From NCBI GenBank assembly GCA_030266395.1, contig JAJDHX010000005.1:1-54299 (forward strand): 54,299 nt of DNA, in the 5' to 3' direction. Source of the DNA: Selenomonadales bacterium OttesenSCG-928-I06. Lineage in GTDB: Bacteria > Bacillota > Negativicutes > Sporomusales > Sporomusaceae. Of the stretch, positions 7,502 through 17,526 are shown piece after piece; within the stretch, counting starts at the first letter, position 1, and each line of letters begins with the position of its first letter. The position numbers and the translations under genes are program-made. The notes below the pieces were generated by a model, which worked only from the letters and a program-made list of their open reading frames with translations, made no database searches and was not told the DNA's origin.

Positions 7502-8548
7502 ATGAAAGTAAGTATAATTGGTGCTACTGGTTATACAGGAGCAGAACTTTTAAGGATACTTAGTAATCATAGTGAAGTGCAAATAGAAGTAATAACTTCT
7601 GAAAGGCAAAATACAGAAGATATAAGAAATATATATCCTCATTTGAATGCACTTTATAAAGATATAGAACCATTGAAAAGCATAGAAGATTTTCGGGAAA
7701 TTGCTCAAAGAAGTGATGCAGTTTTTATTGCTCTTCCTCATGGACATTCAATGAAAGTTGTGCAAAAAATTTTGGCTGTAAACCCCAAAATTAAAATTAT
7801 AGATCTTGGTGCAGATTATCGTTTGAAAAGCAAGCAAACATATAAAGAATGGTATAAAACAGATCATCTTGATCCAGAGACAGATGCTGCTTATGGCTTG
7901 ACTGAACTTAACAGGAAAGAGGTTCAAAGCAAAAATATTATTGCTAATCCCGGTTGTTATACAACTGCAAGTATACTTGCTTTAACTCCTTTGGTAAAAA
8001 ACAAGTTTATAGATAATAAAACAATAATTGTTGATGCGAAATCTGGTGCTACGGGTGCTGGCAGAACTTTGAGTTTGGGCAATCATTTTGGCGAGGTTTT
8101 TGAGAATTTTAAGGCTTATGGTGTAGCAAGTCATCGCCATACACCGGAAATTGAGCAAGAAATAAGTAAGTTTGCTGATGAAGAGATAATAATCAATTTT
8201 ACTCCTCATCTTGTGCCAATGAACAGGGGAATACTTAGTGTATGTTATGCCAACCTTGCAGAAGGCATAGACTATAAAAAAGTGACAGAAGCTTTTGAAT
8301 CAGAGTATGGCAATGAATTTTTCATAAGGCTTTTAGGAGAAAAAGCATATCCTGCAACAAAAAATGTAAGAGGTTCTAATTTCTGTGATATTGCCTGGCA
8401 TATAGATTCAAGGACAAATAGGGTTATAGTGTTATCAGCTATTGATAATTTAGTAAAAGGTGCATCAGGTCAGGCTGTTCAAAATCTTAATGCAACTTTT
8501 GGATTAGATGAGCGTTTAGGACTTACAACTGCGCCGTTATATCCTTAA
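7502..8548 (+). CDS. argC: N-acetyl-gamma-glutamyl-phosphate reductase
   Basis: ArgC reduces N-acetylglutamyl phosphate to the semialdehyde with NADPH in the cytoplasm, the third step of arginine synthesis. The 348-residue length is normal. The N-terminal GATGYTGAELLRIL is the Rossmann motif, the catalytic cysteine lies in IIANPGCYTTASILAL, and HRHTPEIEQ is the conserved substrate-binding segment. AGGAGG lies 7-8 bases before the ATG. It is the first gene of the seven-gene arg operon and carries its only obvious promoter. Confidence 0.97.
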   Translation: MKVSIIGATGYTGAELLRILSNHSEVQIEVITSERQNTEDIRNIYPHLNALYKDIEPLKSIEDFREIAQRSDAVFIALPHGHSMKVVQKILAVNPKIKIIDLGADYRLKSKQTYKEWYKTDHLDPETDAAYGLTELNRKEVQSKNIIANPGCYTTASILALTPLVKNKFIDNKTIIVDAKSGATGAGRTLSLGNHFGEVFENFKAYGVASHRHTPEIEQEISKFADEEIIINFTPHLVPMNRGILSVCYANLAEGIDYKKVTEAFESEYGNEFFIRLLGEKAYPATKNVRGSNFCDIAWHIDSRTNRVIVLSAIDNLVKGASGQAVQNLNATFGLDERLGLTTAPLYP

Positions 8549-8601
8549 TTTATATAAATTATATAATCTTTTAATAGATTTTAAGAGATTTAAGGAGATA
8601 G

Positions 8602-9831
8602 ATGAAAATGTTACAAAAAATAGATGCAGGCATTACATATCCAAAAGGATTTAAGGCCAAAGGCGTTAAATGTGGGATAAAAAATTTAAAAAAAGAAGAT
8701 ATAGCAATAATTAAAAGCGAAAAGCGTGCTGTTGCGGCAGCACTTTTCACTACAAATAAAATGAAAGCAGCTCCTGTAATAGTTTCAGAGAGTGCTATGG
8801 AAAATCCTCAAATATCTGCTATAATTGTTAATTCTGGCTGTGCAAATGCTTGTACAGGTGAAGCCGGTTTAAGAGATGCTATGAATATGGCAGCAATTAC
8901 TGCAGAAGTTTTGGATATACGATATTCTGATGTTCTTGTTGCTTCCACAGGTGTTATAGGTGTAAATTTACCTATGGAAAAGATTTATAGTGGCATTGAA
9001 GAAGCTGCTTTAAATCTTGATAATGAAAGTGATGAATCAGTCCTCAGAGCAATAATGACTACAGATACATTTCCTAAACAAAGTTCTTATGAGTTTGTGA
9101 TTGATGGTAAAGAGGTAAGAATTTCTGGAATTGCTAAAGGTTCTGGCATGATTTGTCCTAATATGGCTACAATGCTATGTTTTATTACTACAGATGTTAA
9201 TATTTCACCTGAAATGCTTAAAAAAGCATTAAATGATGCTACAAATTTATCGTTTAACATGATTACTGTAGATGGTGATACAAGCACAAATGATATGGTT
9301 TGTGTTTTAGCAAATGGTGAAAGCGGTAATAAAGTTATAGATACAGAAGATAGTGAAGGTTATAAAATATTTGCCAGAGCTTTAAATAATGTTTGCATAG
9401 ACCTAGCCAAACTTATTATAATAGATGGGGAAGGCGCAACTAAGTTTTTAGAGATAACAGTTAAAGGTGCTAAAGACTTTAAAGAAGCAAAACAAGCAGC
9501 AATGTCAATTGCAAAATCGCCTCTTGTTAAAACTGCATTTTTTGGCGAAGACCCTAATTGGGGCAGGATTGTTTGTGCTGCTGGTTATGCAGAAGTTGAT
9601 TTAGATGCTGATAAAATATCTTTGACAATAGGTGAGCTTCCTATAGTTATTGATGGTCAAAAAAGTGAACAGTCTCTTTCAGAAGATTTTCAAAAGAATT
9701 TAAAAGAGATAATGGCACAAAAAGAAATTGTTTTGTCGTTGGATTTGGCAGCAGGGCAAGCAGAAGCTACTGTTTGGACATGTGATTTTTCATATGATTA
9801 TGTAAAAATAAATGGAGAATATACAACGTAA
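8602..9831 (+). CDS. argJ: Bifunctional glutamate N-acetyltransferase/ornithine acetyltransferase
   Basis: ArgJ moves the acetyl group from N-acetylornithine to glutamate and, in bifunctional forms, also acetylates glutamate with acetyl-CoA, so it closes the acetyl cycle. The precursor self-cleaves; here the site is A189-T190 in the CPNMATMLCF motif, with T190 as the nucleophile of the beta chain. The GDTSTNDM motif follows. The 409-residue length is normal. No argA or argE is in the cluster, consistent with a cyclic pathway. AAGGAG is 4 bases from ATG 8602 and 10 from ATG 8608, so the start could be either. Confidence 0.95.
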   Translation: MKMLQKIDAGITYPKGFKAKGVKCGIKNLKKEDIAIIKSEKRAVAAALFTTNKMKAAPVIVSESAMENPQISAIIVNSGCANACTGEAGLRDAMNMAAITAEVLDIRYSDVLVASTGVIGVNLPMEKIYSGIEEAALNLDNESDESVLRAIMTTDTFPKQSSYEFVIDGKEVRISGIAKGSGMICPNMATMLCFITTDVNISPEMLKKALNDATNLSFNMITVDGDTSTNDMVCVLANGESGNKVIDTEDSEGYKIFARALNNVCIDLAKLIIIDGEGATKFLEITVKGAKDFKEAKQAAMSIAKSPLVKTAFFGEDPNWGRIVCAAGYAEVDLDADKISLTIGELPIVIDGQKSEQSLSEDFQKNLKEIMAQKEIVLSLDLAAGQAEATVWTCDFSYDYVKINGEYTT

Positions 9832-9867
9832 CAATTTATGATAGATTAATGAATGGGAGATGTAAAA

Positions 9868-10779
9868 ATGATTGATTCAGTTCAAAAAGCTTCTGTGCTA
9901 ATAGAAGCTTTGCCATATTTACAGAAGTTTGCTAAAAGCACTGTAGTTATTAAATATGGTGGCAATGCAATGCTTAATGAAGAGATAAAAATGGGTGTAA
10001 TAAAAGACATTATCTTTTTAAAAGCGAGCGGTTTGCGTCCTGTTATAGTACATGGCGGCGGCCCGGAAATAACTAAAATGCTTAGTCAATTTGGCAAAGA
10101 GACTAGTTTTGTTAGTGGTCTTAGAGTTACAGATGAAGAGACTGCAGGAATTGCAGAGATGGTTCTTTTAGGACAAACTAATAGAGAAATAGTTAATTTA
10201 TTAAATATCTATGGAGATAATGGCAAAGCTGTTGGGCTTAGCGGTAAAGACGGCAGTCTTATTTTGGCTGAAAAGAAACTTGCTAAAACTACTGAAAACG
10301 GCGTAACAAAAGAAGTGGATGTCGGTTATGTTGGTGAGGTTGTTAAAATAAATACAGGTCTCTTGAATATTTTGCTTGATAATGACTACATACCTGTTAT
10401 TGCACCAAGCGGTGTAGGTAAAGATGGCAAAACATACAATATAAATGCAGATTATGTAGCAGGTGAAATTGCTGTTGCCTTAAATGCTGAGAAGCTTGCT
10501 TTTTTAACTGATGTAGAAGGTATTTACAGAGATTATTCAGATAAAAGCACTTTTGTTTCCACAATGTCGCTTGCAGAAGCTCAAGACATGATTAAGAAAG
10601 GCAATATAGAAGGTGGCATGATTCCTAAAGTTGAAGCTTGTATAAAAGCTTTGGCCGGCGGAGTGAAGAAAACTCATATTTTAGATGGACGTAAACCTCA
10701 TTCATTACTTCTAGAAATATTCACAAGTAGTGGTATTGGGACAGAAGTTGTGAAATATAGGAGGTATATATATGAATAA
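9868..10779 (+). CDS. argB: Acetylglutamate kinase
   Basis: ArgB phosphorylates N-acetylglutamate with ATP. The amino-acid-kinase signatures are present: VIKYGGNAM near the N-terminus, VIVHGGGPEI in the nucleotide/substrate loop, and YNINADYVAGEIA toward the C-terminus. I place the start at ATG 9868, because GGGAG lies 8 bases upstream; an in-frame ATG at 9853 has no comparable site. That gives 303 residues, a normal length. Its last 8 bases overlap the argD start (ATGAATAA), implying coupled translation. Feedback inhibition by arginine is common in cyclic-pathway ArgB but is not shown here. Confidence 0.95.
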   Translation: MIDSVQKASVLIEALPYLQKFAKSTVVIKYGGNAMLNEEIKMGVIKDIIFLKASGLRPVIVHGGGPEITKMLSQFGKETSFVSGLRVTDEETAGIAEMVLLGQTNREIVNLLNIYGDNGKAVGLSGKDGSLILAEKKLAKTTENGVTKEVDVGYVGEVVKINTGLLNILLDNDYIPVIAPSGVGKDGKTYNINADYVAGEIAVALNAEKLAFLTDVEGIYRDYSDKSTFVSTMSLAEAQDMIKKGNIEGGMIPKVEACIKALAGGVKKTHILDGRKPHSLLLEIFTSSGIGTEVVKYRRYIYE

Positions 10780-11968
10780 GCAGGAAGTAATTAATCTGGA
10801 CAATCAGAATTATTTACAAGTTTTTAGCAGAAATCAAATTGTTTTGGACCATGGTGAAGGTCCATATGTTTATGATATTGAAGGCAAGAAATATATAGAT
10901 TTTCTAGCAGGAATTGCGGTAAATGTATTAGGGCATAATCATGATAAATTAGTAGAAGCTATTTCAAGTCAAGCTAAGAAATTGATTCATTGCTCAAATC
11001 TTTATTATACTGAACCACAAGCATGCCTTGCAGCTACTCTTACCAAACTTAGTGGTCTTGATAGAGCTTTTGTTGGTAATAGTGGAGCAGAGGCAAATGA
11101 GGGTGCTTTAAAGCTTGCCAGAAAGTATGGAAAAACTATTGCTGATAATAAAGTTGAAGTAATAGCAGCAAATAACTCTTTCCATGGCAGAACGTTAACT
11201 ACACTTACTGCAACTGGTCAGCCTAAATATCAAAAAGGTTATGAGCCTCTGCCAGGCGGATTTAAGCATATTCCTTTTAATGATATTAAAGCTTTAGAAG
11301 AAGCTATTTCAGACAGAACATGTGCTGTGTTTTTAGAACCGATTCAGGGCGAAGGCGGAGTTAATATGCCTGATGAGAATTATCTAAAAGAAGTACGTGC
11401 TCTTTGTGATAAATATCAAGCACTTTTAATTTTAGATGAAATACAAACAGGTATGGGCAGAACAGGTACCATGTTTGCTTTTGAACAGTATGGTATTGTT
11501 CCTGATGTTGTAACATTGGCAAAAGGTTTGGCTGGTGGAGTGCCAATTGGTGCGTTTATTGCCAGTCAAAAGGTAGCTGATGCATTTAGTTTTGGTGATC
11601 ATGGGTCTACTTTTGGTGGCAACCCGCTTGCGTGCTCTGCTGCAAATGCGGTTTTCAAGGCGATAGAAGAAGAAAATTTAGTGGATAATGCTCGCCAGAT
11701 GGGAGATTATCTTAATGCTAAGTTAAATGAACTAAAAGAGAAGTATCCTAACATTATTACAGAAGTTCGTGGCAAAGGTTTATTAGCAGCAGCTGAACTG
11801 ACTTGTGCTGGTTCTGGTATTGTGACAAAATGTTTGGAAAAAGGTGCTATAATCAATTGTACTGCTGTAAATAAACTTAGATTTGTTCCGCCTCTTAATA
11901 TAAATAAAAATCATATTGACGAGGTAATTGATATCTTAGATGACGTTTTGGCCTCAGAGGAGATATAA
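10772..11968 (+). CDS. argD: Acetylornithine aminotransferase
   Basis: ArgD is a class III PLP-dependent aminotransferase converting N-acetylglutamate semialdehyde to N-acetylornithine. The 398 residues contain [18 protein letters not shown] (phosphate-binding loop), NNSFHGRTL, the [12 protein letters not shown] motif whose aspartate contacts PLP, and the PLP lysine in [19 protein letters not shown] precedes the ATG within the end of argB. argF follows after two bases. Some ArgD enzymes also serve lysine synthesis, which cannot be judged from sequence. Confidence 0.95.
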   Translation: MNKQEVINLDNQNYLQVFSRNQIVLDHGEGPYVYDIEGKKYIDFLAGIAVNVLGHNHDKLVEAISSQAKKLIHCSNLYYTEPQACLAATLTKLSGLDRAFVGNSGAEANEGALKLARKYGKTIADNKVEVIAANNSFHGRTLTTLTATGQPKYQKGYEPLPGGFKHIPFNDIKALEEAISDRTCAVFLEPIQGEGGVNMPDENYLKEVRALCDKYQALLILDEIQTGMGRTGTMFAFEQYGIVPDVVTLAKGLAGGVPIGAFIASQKVADAFSFGDHGSTFGGNPLACSAANAVFKAIEEENLVDNARQMGDYLNAKLNELKEKYPNIITEVRGKGLLAAAELTCAGSGIVTKCLEKGAIINCTAVNKLRFVPPLNINKNHIDEVIDILDDVLASEEI

Positions 11969-11970
11969 TT

Positions 11971-12915
11971 ATGAGTGTGATAAAAGGTTTAAAAGGAAGA
12001 GATTTTTTATCAGTAAACGATTTTACTGTTGAAGAAATATACGAGTTTTTTAATGTTGCCAGAAGACTTAAAGAAGAGCAAAAACGAGGAGAAAAACACG
12101 AAATACTTAAAGGTAAAACTTTAGGGATGATTTTTGAAAAATCTTCGACTCGTACCAGAGTATCTTTTGAAGTTGCTATGTGGCAATTAGGCGGACTTGG
12201 ACTCTTTTTAAATACTAATGACCTGCAAATTGGCAGAGGTGAACCAATAAAAGATACTGCCAGAGTTTTATCCAGGTATTTAGATGGTATAATGATCAGA
12301 ACTTTTTCTCATATAGAGGTTGAAGAACTTGCTGAATATGCATCTATACCAGTAATTAACGGGTTGACTGATCTGCTTCATCCAGGGCAGGTAATGGCTG
12401 ATATCTTTACTGTTATGGAGCATAAAGGTGACGTGAAAGGGTTAAAACTTTGTTATATTGGTGATGGCAATAATGTTGTAAATTCTCTTTTACATATTTG
12501 TGCAAAAGTAGGTATGGATATAAGTGTAGCTACTCCGCCTGAGTTTGGCCCGGATTGTCATATAGTGAGAGAAGCCAGAGAAGCTGCTGAATTGAGTGGC
12601 AGTAAAATAGAAATTGTAGAGAATCCGCTTCAGGCAGCTGAAGGGGCAGATGTTTTATATACAGATGTTTGGGCAAGTATGGGCAAAGAAGAAGAACAGA
12701 TGATGAGAAGACAGATTTTTAAGGGATATTCTATTGATAAACATACTTTAGGTGTTGCTAAAAAAGATGCTATAATTCTGCATTGTCTTCCTGCTAAAAG
12801 AGGAGAAGAGATTACAGATGAAGCAATGGAATGTTCGCAATCTGTAGTTTTTGATGAAGCTGAAAACAGACTTCATATGCATAAGGCAATTTTAGCTCTG
12901 ACTATGGTAGATTAA
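11971..12915 (+). CDS. argF: Ornithine carbamoyltransferase
   Basis: This enzyme joins carbamoyl phosphate and ornithine to give citrulline. The 314-residue protein has the carbamoyl-phosphate loop (EKSSTRTRVSFE), the HPGQ motif in LLHPGQVMAD, and the ornithine-binding HCLPAKRGEEI motif, which separates it from aspartate carbamoyltransferase. GAGGAG lies 8 bases before the ATG. Its place among biosynthetic genes argues for the anabolic enzyme; no arcA or arcC is present. Confidence 0.95.
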   Translation: MSVIKGLKGRDFLSVNDFTVEEIYEFFNVARRLKEEQKRGEKHEILKGKTLGMIFEKSSTRTRVSFEVAMWQLGGLGLFLNTNDLQIGRGEPIKDTARVLSRYLDGIMIRTFSHIEVEELAEYASIPVINGLTDLLHPGQVMADIFTVMEHKGDVKGLKLCYIGDGNNVVNSLLHICAKVGMDISVATPPEFGPDCHIVREAREAAELSGSKIEIVENPLQAAEGADVLYTDVWASMGKEEEQMMRRQIFKGYSIDKHTLGVAKKDAIILHCLPAKRGEEITDEAMECSQSVVFDEAENRLHMHKAILALTMVD

Positions 12916-12955
12916 ATAAAGTTAGTAAATTGATAATATTAAGGAGGCTTTTGTT

Positions 12956-14182
12956 GTGAAAAAAAATGTACGCGATATAAAAAAAGTAGTTTTAGCTTAT
13001 TCAGGTGGGCTTGATACTTCAGTAATAATTCCTTGGCTTAAAGATAATTATGGTTGTGAAGTAATTGCCATGTGTGCTGATTTAGGTCAGGGCGAAGAAG
13101 TTGCTCCTGTTAGAGAAAAAGCGATAAAATCCGGAGCAAGTAAAGTTTTTATAGAAGATTTGACAAAGGATTTTATTGAAGAATATATTTTCCCGACTTT
13201 AAAAGCAGGTGCGGTTTACGAAGGTAAATATCTTCTTGGAACTTCATTTGCCAGACCTATAATTGCTAAGAAGTTAGTTGAAATTGCTATAAAAGAAGGT
13301 GCAGATGCTATAGCTCATGGTGCTACAGGAAAAGGCAATGACCAAGTGCGTTTTGAACTTACTGTAAAAGCATTAGCCCCACATCTTGATATAATAGCTC
13401 CTTGGCGTCTTTGGGATATTCGTTCCAGAGAAGATGCTATAGATTATGCTGAAAAACATAACATAGATATTCCTGTTACTAAAGCTCGTCCATACAGTAT
13501 GGACAGAAATATCTGGCATTTAAGTCATGAAGGCGGAGATTTAGAAAATCCGGCTAATGAACCTTTAGATGATGTTTATATGGTAACTAATCACCCAGAA
13601 AAAGCACCAGATGAACCTATGTATGTAGAAGTAGAATTTGAAAAAGGGATTCCGGTTGCTGTAGATGGTCAAAAACTTGATGCAGTTAAACTTTTGGAAA
13701 AACTTAATGAAATTGGCGCAATCAATGGTGTGGGAATTGTTGATATTGTAGAAAACAGATTAGTTGGTATGAAGTCTCGTGGTATATACGAAAATCCAGG
13801 CGGAGCAATTTTATATTATGCTCACAGAGAATTAGAGTACTTAACTTTAGATAGAGCTACAATGCATTATAAAGAGCAAATAGCTTTAAGATATGCAGAA
13901 CTTGTTTATGACGGCATGTGGTTTTCACCTCTTAGAGAAGCATTAGATGCTTTTGTTGATAAAACACAAGAGACTGTAACAGGTAAAGTAAAAATGAAAC
14001 TTTATAAAGGAAATATAATGAGTGCAGGTGCAACTTCACCTTATTCACTTTATAATGAAGAATTCGTAACATTTGGCAGAGATGAAGTTTATAACCAAGC
14101 AGATGCTGAAGGATTTATCAATCTTTTCGGCTTACCGCTTAAAGTACGTGCGCTTATGAAAGCAGGAGTTAAAAATGACTAA
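12956..14182 (+). CDS. argG: Argininosuccinate synthase
   Basis: ArgG condenses citrulline and aspartate with ATP. The PP-loop motif [10 protein letters not shown] lies near residue 14, followed by [12 protein letters not shown] and the citrulline/aspartate-binding [11 protein letters not shown] segment. The 408-residue length is normal. Start is GTG 12956, with AAGGAGG ending 8 bases upstream. The stop overlaps the argH start by 8 bases (ATGACTAA), so the two are translationally coupled. Confidence 0.97.
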   Translation: MKKNVRDIKKVVLAYSGGLDTSVIIPWLKDNYGCEVIAMCADLGQGEEVAPVREKAIKSGASKVFIEDLTKDFIEEYIFPTLKAGAVYEGKYLLGTSFARPIIAKKLVEIAIKEGADAIAHGATGKGNDQVRFELTVKALAPHLDIIAPWRLWDIRSREDAIDYAEKHNIDIPVTKARPYSMDRNIWHLSHEGGDLENPANEPLDDVYMVTNHPEKAPDEPMYVEVEFEKGIPVAVDGQKLDAVKLLEKLNEIGAINGVGIVDIVENRLVGMKSRGIYENPGGAILYYAHRELEYLTLDRATMHYKEQIALRYAELVYDGMWFSPLREALDAFVDKTQETVTGKVKMKLYKGNIMSAGATSPYSLYNEEFVTFGRDEVYNQADAEGFINLFGLPLKVRALMKAGVKND

Positions 14183-15593
14183 ACTTTGGGGCGGCAGGTT
14201 TTCTAAGAATACTGACGCTTTAGTTGAAGAATTTAATTCTTCCATATCTTTTGATTGGCGGCTTTATAAACAGGATATTTTAGGGAGCATTGCCCATGCT
14301 ACAATGCTCTCTAAATGCAATATCATAACAGAAGAAGACAGAGATCTCATTATCAAAGGATTGAAAGAGATTCTGGCTGAGATTGAAAATAATTCTTTTG
14401 AGTTTAAAGTGTCTTTAGAAGATATTCATCTTAATATAGAAAAGGTTTTGACTGATAAAATAGGACAAGCTGGCGGCAGACTCCATACAGCCAGAAGCAG
14501 AAACGATCAGGTAGCTTTAGATACTCATATGTATCTCAAAGAAGAGATTAAAGAAGTTTCTAATTTGATTTTGAGTATGCAGGAGGCAATAATAGAGGTA
14601 TGTAATAAATACCCTAAAACTATTATGCCTGGTTATACGCATTTGCAAAGGGCGCAGCCTATTTTATTTTCTCATCATCTTTTAGCATATTTCTTTATGC
14701 TGGAAAGAGATTTTCGGCGTTTTAAAGGTGCTTTTGAGTCTGCTGATATTATGCCTCTTGGAGCAGGAGCTCTTGCTGGCACTACTTATCCTATTGATAG
14801 GCATATGGTAGCAGATGAGCTAAAATTCAGCAGAGTTTATGAAAATAGTTTAGATGCTGTAAGTGACAGAGACTATATCTTGGAGTTTATGTCTGCTGCG
14901 TCTATTTTGATGATGCATCTTAGCAGAATAAGCGAAGAAATAATCCTCTGGTGTTCAAGTGAATTTTCCTTTGTGGAGTTAGATGATGCTCATGCTACTG
15001 GTTCCAGTATTATGCCTCAAAAGAAAAACCCGGATATTCCGGAATTGGTAAGAGGTAAGACTGGTAGAGTGTTCGGTCACTTAATAGCATTGCTTACAGT
15101 TACCAAAGGGTTACCTTTGGCTTATAATAAGGATTTACAGGAAGATAAAGAAGGTTTATTTGATACAATAGATACAATAAAATTCAGTTTGGCTGTTTAT
15201 AAAGAGATTCTTCTTGGCATGAAAGTAAATGAAGTAAGAATGAGAGCTGTTTTAAGAGATGATTTCTCTAATGCAACAGATATGGCTGATTATCTTGTTA
15301 AAAAAGGTATGCCATTTAGGCAGGCTCATGAAGTTGCAGGCAAATGTGTTGCTTATTGTATAGCTGAGAAAAAGGCTCTTTTGGACCTTAGCTTAGAAGA
15401 GTTCAAGTCTTTTTCAGAGCTGTTTTCAGAGGATGTTCTGGAAGCTATGCAAATCGAAACTTGTGTTGATAAGCGGAACTCTTTTGGTGGTACCGGTTCA
15501 AGTCAGGTACAGAAAACTTTGCAGATAGCAGCAGGGATAATAAGTAAAGAAAAAGAGACTGTTTCTGTTTATAAAGCAAAAACCCATTTTTGA
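14175..15593 (+). CDS. argH: Argininosuccinate lyase
   Basis: ArgH splits argininosuccinate to arginine and fumarate, the final step. The 472-residue fumarase/aspartase-fold protein starts with KLWGGRFSK and carries [19 protein letters not shown] and the flexible signature loop [12 protein letters not shown] with its catalytic serine. It is the last gene of argCJBDFGH and is followed by a terminator shared with the convergent dctPQM operon. Confidence 0.97.
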   Translation: MTKLWGGRFSKNTDALVEEFNSSISFDWRLYKQDILGSIAHATMLSKCNIITEEDRDLIIKGLKEILAEIENNSFEFKVSLEDIHLNIEKVLTDKIGQAGGRLHTARSRNDQVALDTHMYLKEEIKEVSNLILSMQEAIIEVCNKYPKTIMPGYTHLQRAQPILFSHHLLAYFFMLERDFRRFKGAFESADIMPLGAGALAGTTYPIDRHMVADELKFSRVYENSLDAVSDRDYILEFMSAASILMMHLSRISEEIILWCSSEFSFVELDDAHATGSSIMPQKKNPDIPELVRGKTGRVFGHLIALLTVTKGLPLAYNKDLQEDKEGLFDTIDTIKFSLAVYKEILLGMKVNEVRMRAVLRDDFSNATDMADYLVKKGMPFRQAHEVAGKCVAYCIAEKKALLDLSLEEFKSFSELFSEDVLEAMQIETCVDKRNSFGGTGSSQVQKTLQIAAGIISKEKETVSVYKAKTHF

Positions 15594-15610
15594 ATAAATA
15601 AAACATAAGA

Positions 15611-15656
15611 AAAGCCCCTTAATTGCAGGTAAATAAAACTGCATTGAGGGGCTTTA
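15611..15656. terminator. Bidirectional terminator between argH and dctM
   Basis: AAAGCCCC plus TTAATTGCAG (15611-15628) pairs with 15639-15655 (CTGCATTGAGGGGCTTT). T-rich sequence lies on both sides when each strand is read, so it can serve both convergent operons. Confidence 0.85.
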
Positions 15657-15698
15657 ATTAATATCTTTCAGGTTTTTATCAATTGAAATTTTTATTTA

Positions 15699-16973
15699 TT
15701 ACATCATATCTGGAAGCCAAAGAGATATTTGTGGGAAGAACATGAAAACTATCATAACAATGAACATGAGGATAATATATGGAATAACACCGCGAACAAC
15801 TTGCTCTACAGTAGCACGCGAAATAGAGCTTACCACAAAGAGGTTGAGTCCGACCGGAGGGGTGATTTGTGCCAATTCCATATTAACTACCATGACGATA
15901 GCAAAATGAATAGGGCTGATGCCTAATATTTTCATGATCGGTAATAGTAATGGTAAAGTAATAAGAATAATAGATGCTGCTTCCAGGAAAGTACCCATTA
16001 CGAAGAACATAAGTGCTGTCATCATGAAGAAACCGATGACACCTATGTTGTTGTCAGCAATCCATTGTGAAATCACATGAGGTACTTGGGCATTTGTAAG
16101 GTATAGAGCAAATACCATAGCACAGGAAATAATCAGATAAAGCATACTGGCTGTTCCTACACTCTCTACCATAATGCCACGAATATCAGGCAGTTTTAAT
16201 TCTCTGTAAACAAAAGCAGAAACAATTATTGTATACATTGAAGCTATAACTGCTGATTCTGTTGGAGTAGCTATACCGCTGTAAATACTGCCAAGAATCA
16301 GAACAGGTAAAAATGCACCTGGAAGTGCTTTAAAGGTTTTTTGCCAGCGTTCTTCCCAGGTAGCTTTTTCTGCACTGCCATAACCTAAACGTTTAGCCCG
16401 AATTACTGCTAAAGTCATAATTGAAAGTCCCAGAATTATGCCAGGTACTATGCCTGCCATAAAAAGTTTGCCGATAGATTCTTCGGCTGTTACACCGTAA
16501 ATAACCAAAGGAATACTTGGTGGAATAAGAATTCCTAATGTACCAGAGGCTGCGATCAGACCCATTGCATATTTTTTATCATAACCGGCTTTTACCATAC
16601 CTGGAATCATAATTGAGCCGATAGCTACCGCGGTAGCTGGACTGGAGCCACAAATCGCACCGAAAATCATACAGCATAATGTACTTACAACCGCAAGTCC
16701 GCCTGGAAAATGTCCTACCCAGGCTTGGACGGCTTCAATCAAATATCGAGCAATACCGCCACGTGCCATTAAAACTCCTGCAAAAATGAAAGCTGGAATT
16801 GCCATAAGTGTCGGATTTGTTAAAGTCGAAAACATCCGTTGAGTAACCATGTACATTGTAAAGTCGCCTGATGATGCTAAAATTATACCTGTTGCAACAA
16901 CCATACAGAGTGCGACTGGTACACTGGCTAAAAGCATCCCGATGAACAAAAGGAAAAGTAATGCAGTTAACAT
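15699..16973 (-). CDS. dctM: TRAP transporter large permease, DctM family
   Basis: The 424-residue membrane protein has about 12 segments and the DctM motifs PAFIFAGVLMARGG, GAICGSSPATAVAIGSIMIPGM and PPSIPLVIYGV. It forms the sodium-driven translocation channel for an organic acid delivered by the binding protein. Its ATG overlaps the dctQ stop by one base (TAATG). It is the last gene of dctPQM. Substrate is unknown; C4-dicarboxylates, pyruvate-like acids and sugar acids are all handled by this family. Confidence 0.93.
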   Translation of the reverse strand: MLTALLFLLFIGMLLASVPVALCMVVATGIILASSGDFTMYMVTQRMFSTLTNPTLMAIPAFIFAGVLMARGGIARYLIEAVQAWVGHFPGGLAVVSTLCCMIFGAICGSSPATAVAIGSIMIPGMVKAGYDKKYAMGLIAASGTLGILIPPSIPLVIYGVTAEESIGKLFMAGIVPGIILGLSIMTLAVIRAKRLGYGSAEKATWEERWQKTFKALPGAFLPVLILGSIYSGIATPTESAVIASMYTIIVSAFVYRELKLPDIRGIMVESVGTASMLYLIISCAMVFALYLTNAQVPHVISQWIADNNIGVIGFFMMTALMFFVMGTFLEAASIILITLPLLLPIMKILGISPIHFAIVMVVNMELAQITPPVGLNLFVVSSISRATVEQVVRGVIPYIILMFIVMIVFMFFPQISLWLPDMM

Positions 16974-17494
16974 TAGTGCAACTCCCCTTTCCTGCGTTCT
17001 TCACGTTCTGCCCAATCTTTTCCGCCATTTTTGAAAATAAAGAGCAGTTCAAAAAGGAAGCGCAAACCAAAAGTTACTCCTGAAATTGGGACAACGATAT
17101 AAGGAATCCAAAGAGGAATCTGAGCGTTTAGTGATTCTTGCCCGAGCATCATATAAATTTCTTCTAGTTGAATACCTGCTATGGTGAATAGAATGCAAAA
17201 TATTAAACCGCAAAGAGCAACCAAAGTAGAAAAGATGCGTTTTACTTTGTATGGCATTACATTATAAAACAACACCACTCTGATATGCCGATTTTCTTTG
17301 AAGGCAATGCTGAATCCCAGCATTGCACTCCAGATTATCAAATATGCTGCTACTTCGTCAGCCCAAAAGATGGGGTCGTTGAGTACGTAGCGACAAATAA
17401 CACTTACAAATACTAAGCCTAAACCTGTAAGCAGGAAAGCGGATGCTACAATATCTTCTATCCAATTAACTATACGTCCAAAAGATGCTATCAT
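16973..17494 (-). CDS. dctQ: TRAP transporter small permease, DctQ family
   Basis: The 173-residue protein has four membrane helices and the family pattern of an early RYVLND segment, then FWADEVAAYLIIWSAMLGFS. AAGGAGG lies before the ATG. It lies between dctP (33 bases upstream) and dctM (1-base overlap). The C-terminus is charged (WAEREERRKGE) and cytoplasmic. It is a different paralogue from the orphan DctQ at 4.5 kb, with only family-level resemblance. Confidence 0.92.
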   Translation of the reverse strand: MIASFGRIVNWIEDIVASAFLLTGLGLVFVSVICRYVLNDPIFWADEVAAYLIIWSAMLGFSIAFKENRHIRVVLFYNVMPYKVKRIFSTLVALCGLIFCILFTIAGIQLEEIYMMLGQESLNAQIPLWIPYIVVPISGVTFGLRFLFELLFIFKNGGKDWAEREERRKGELH

Positions 17495-17526
17495 TTACCT
17501 ACCTCCTTTTTTGAACATAAAATTAA

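Noticed and set aside
16735-17070. Overlapping open frames inside dctM/dctQ and other gene bodies
   Set aside because: They lie in alternative frames of well-supported genes with no ribosome site or family resemblance.
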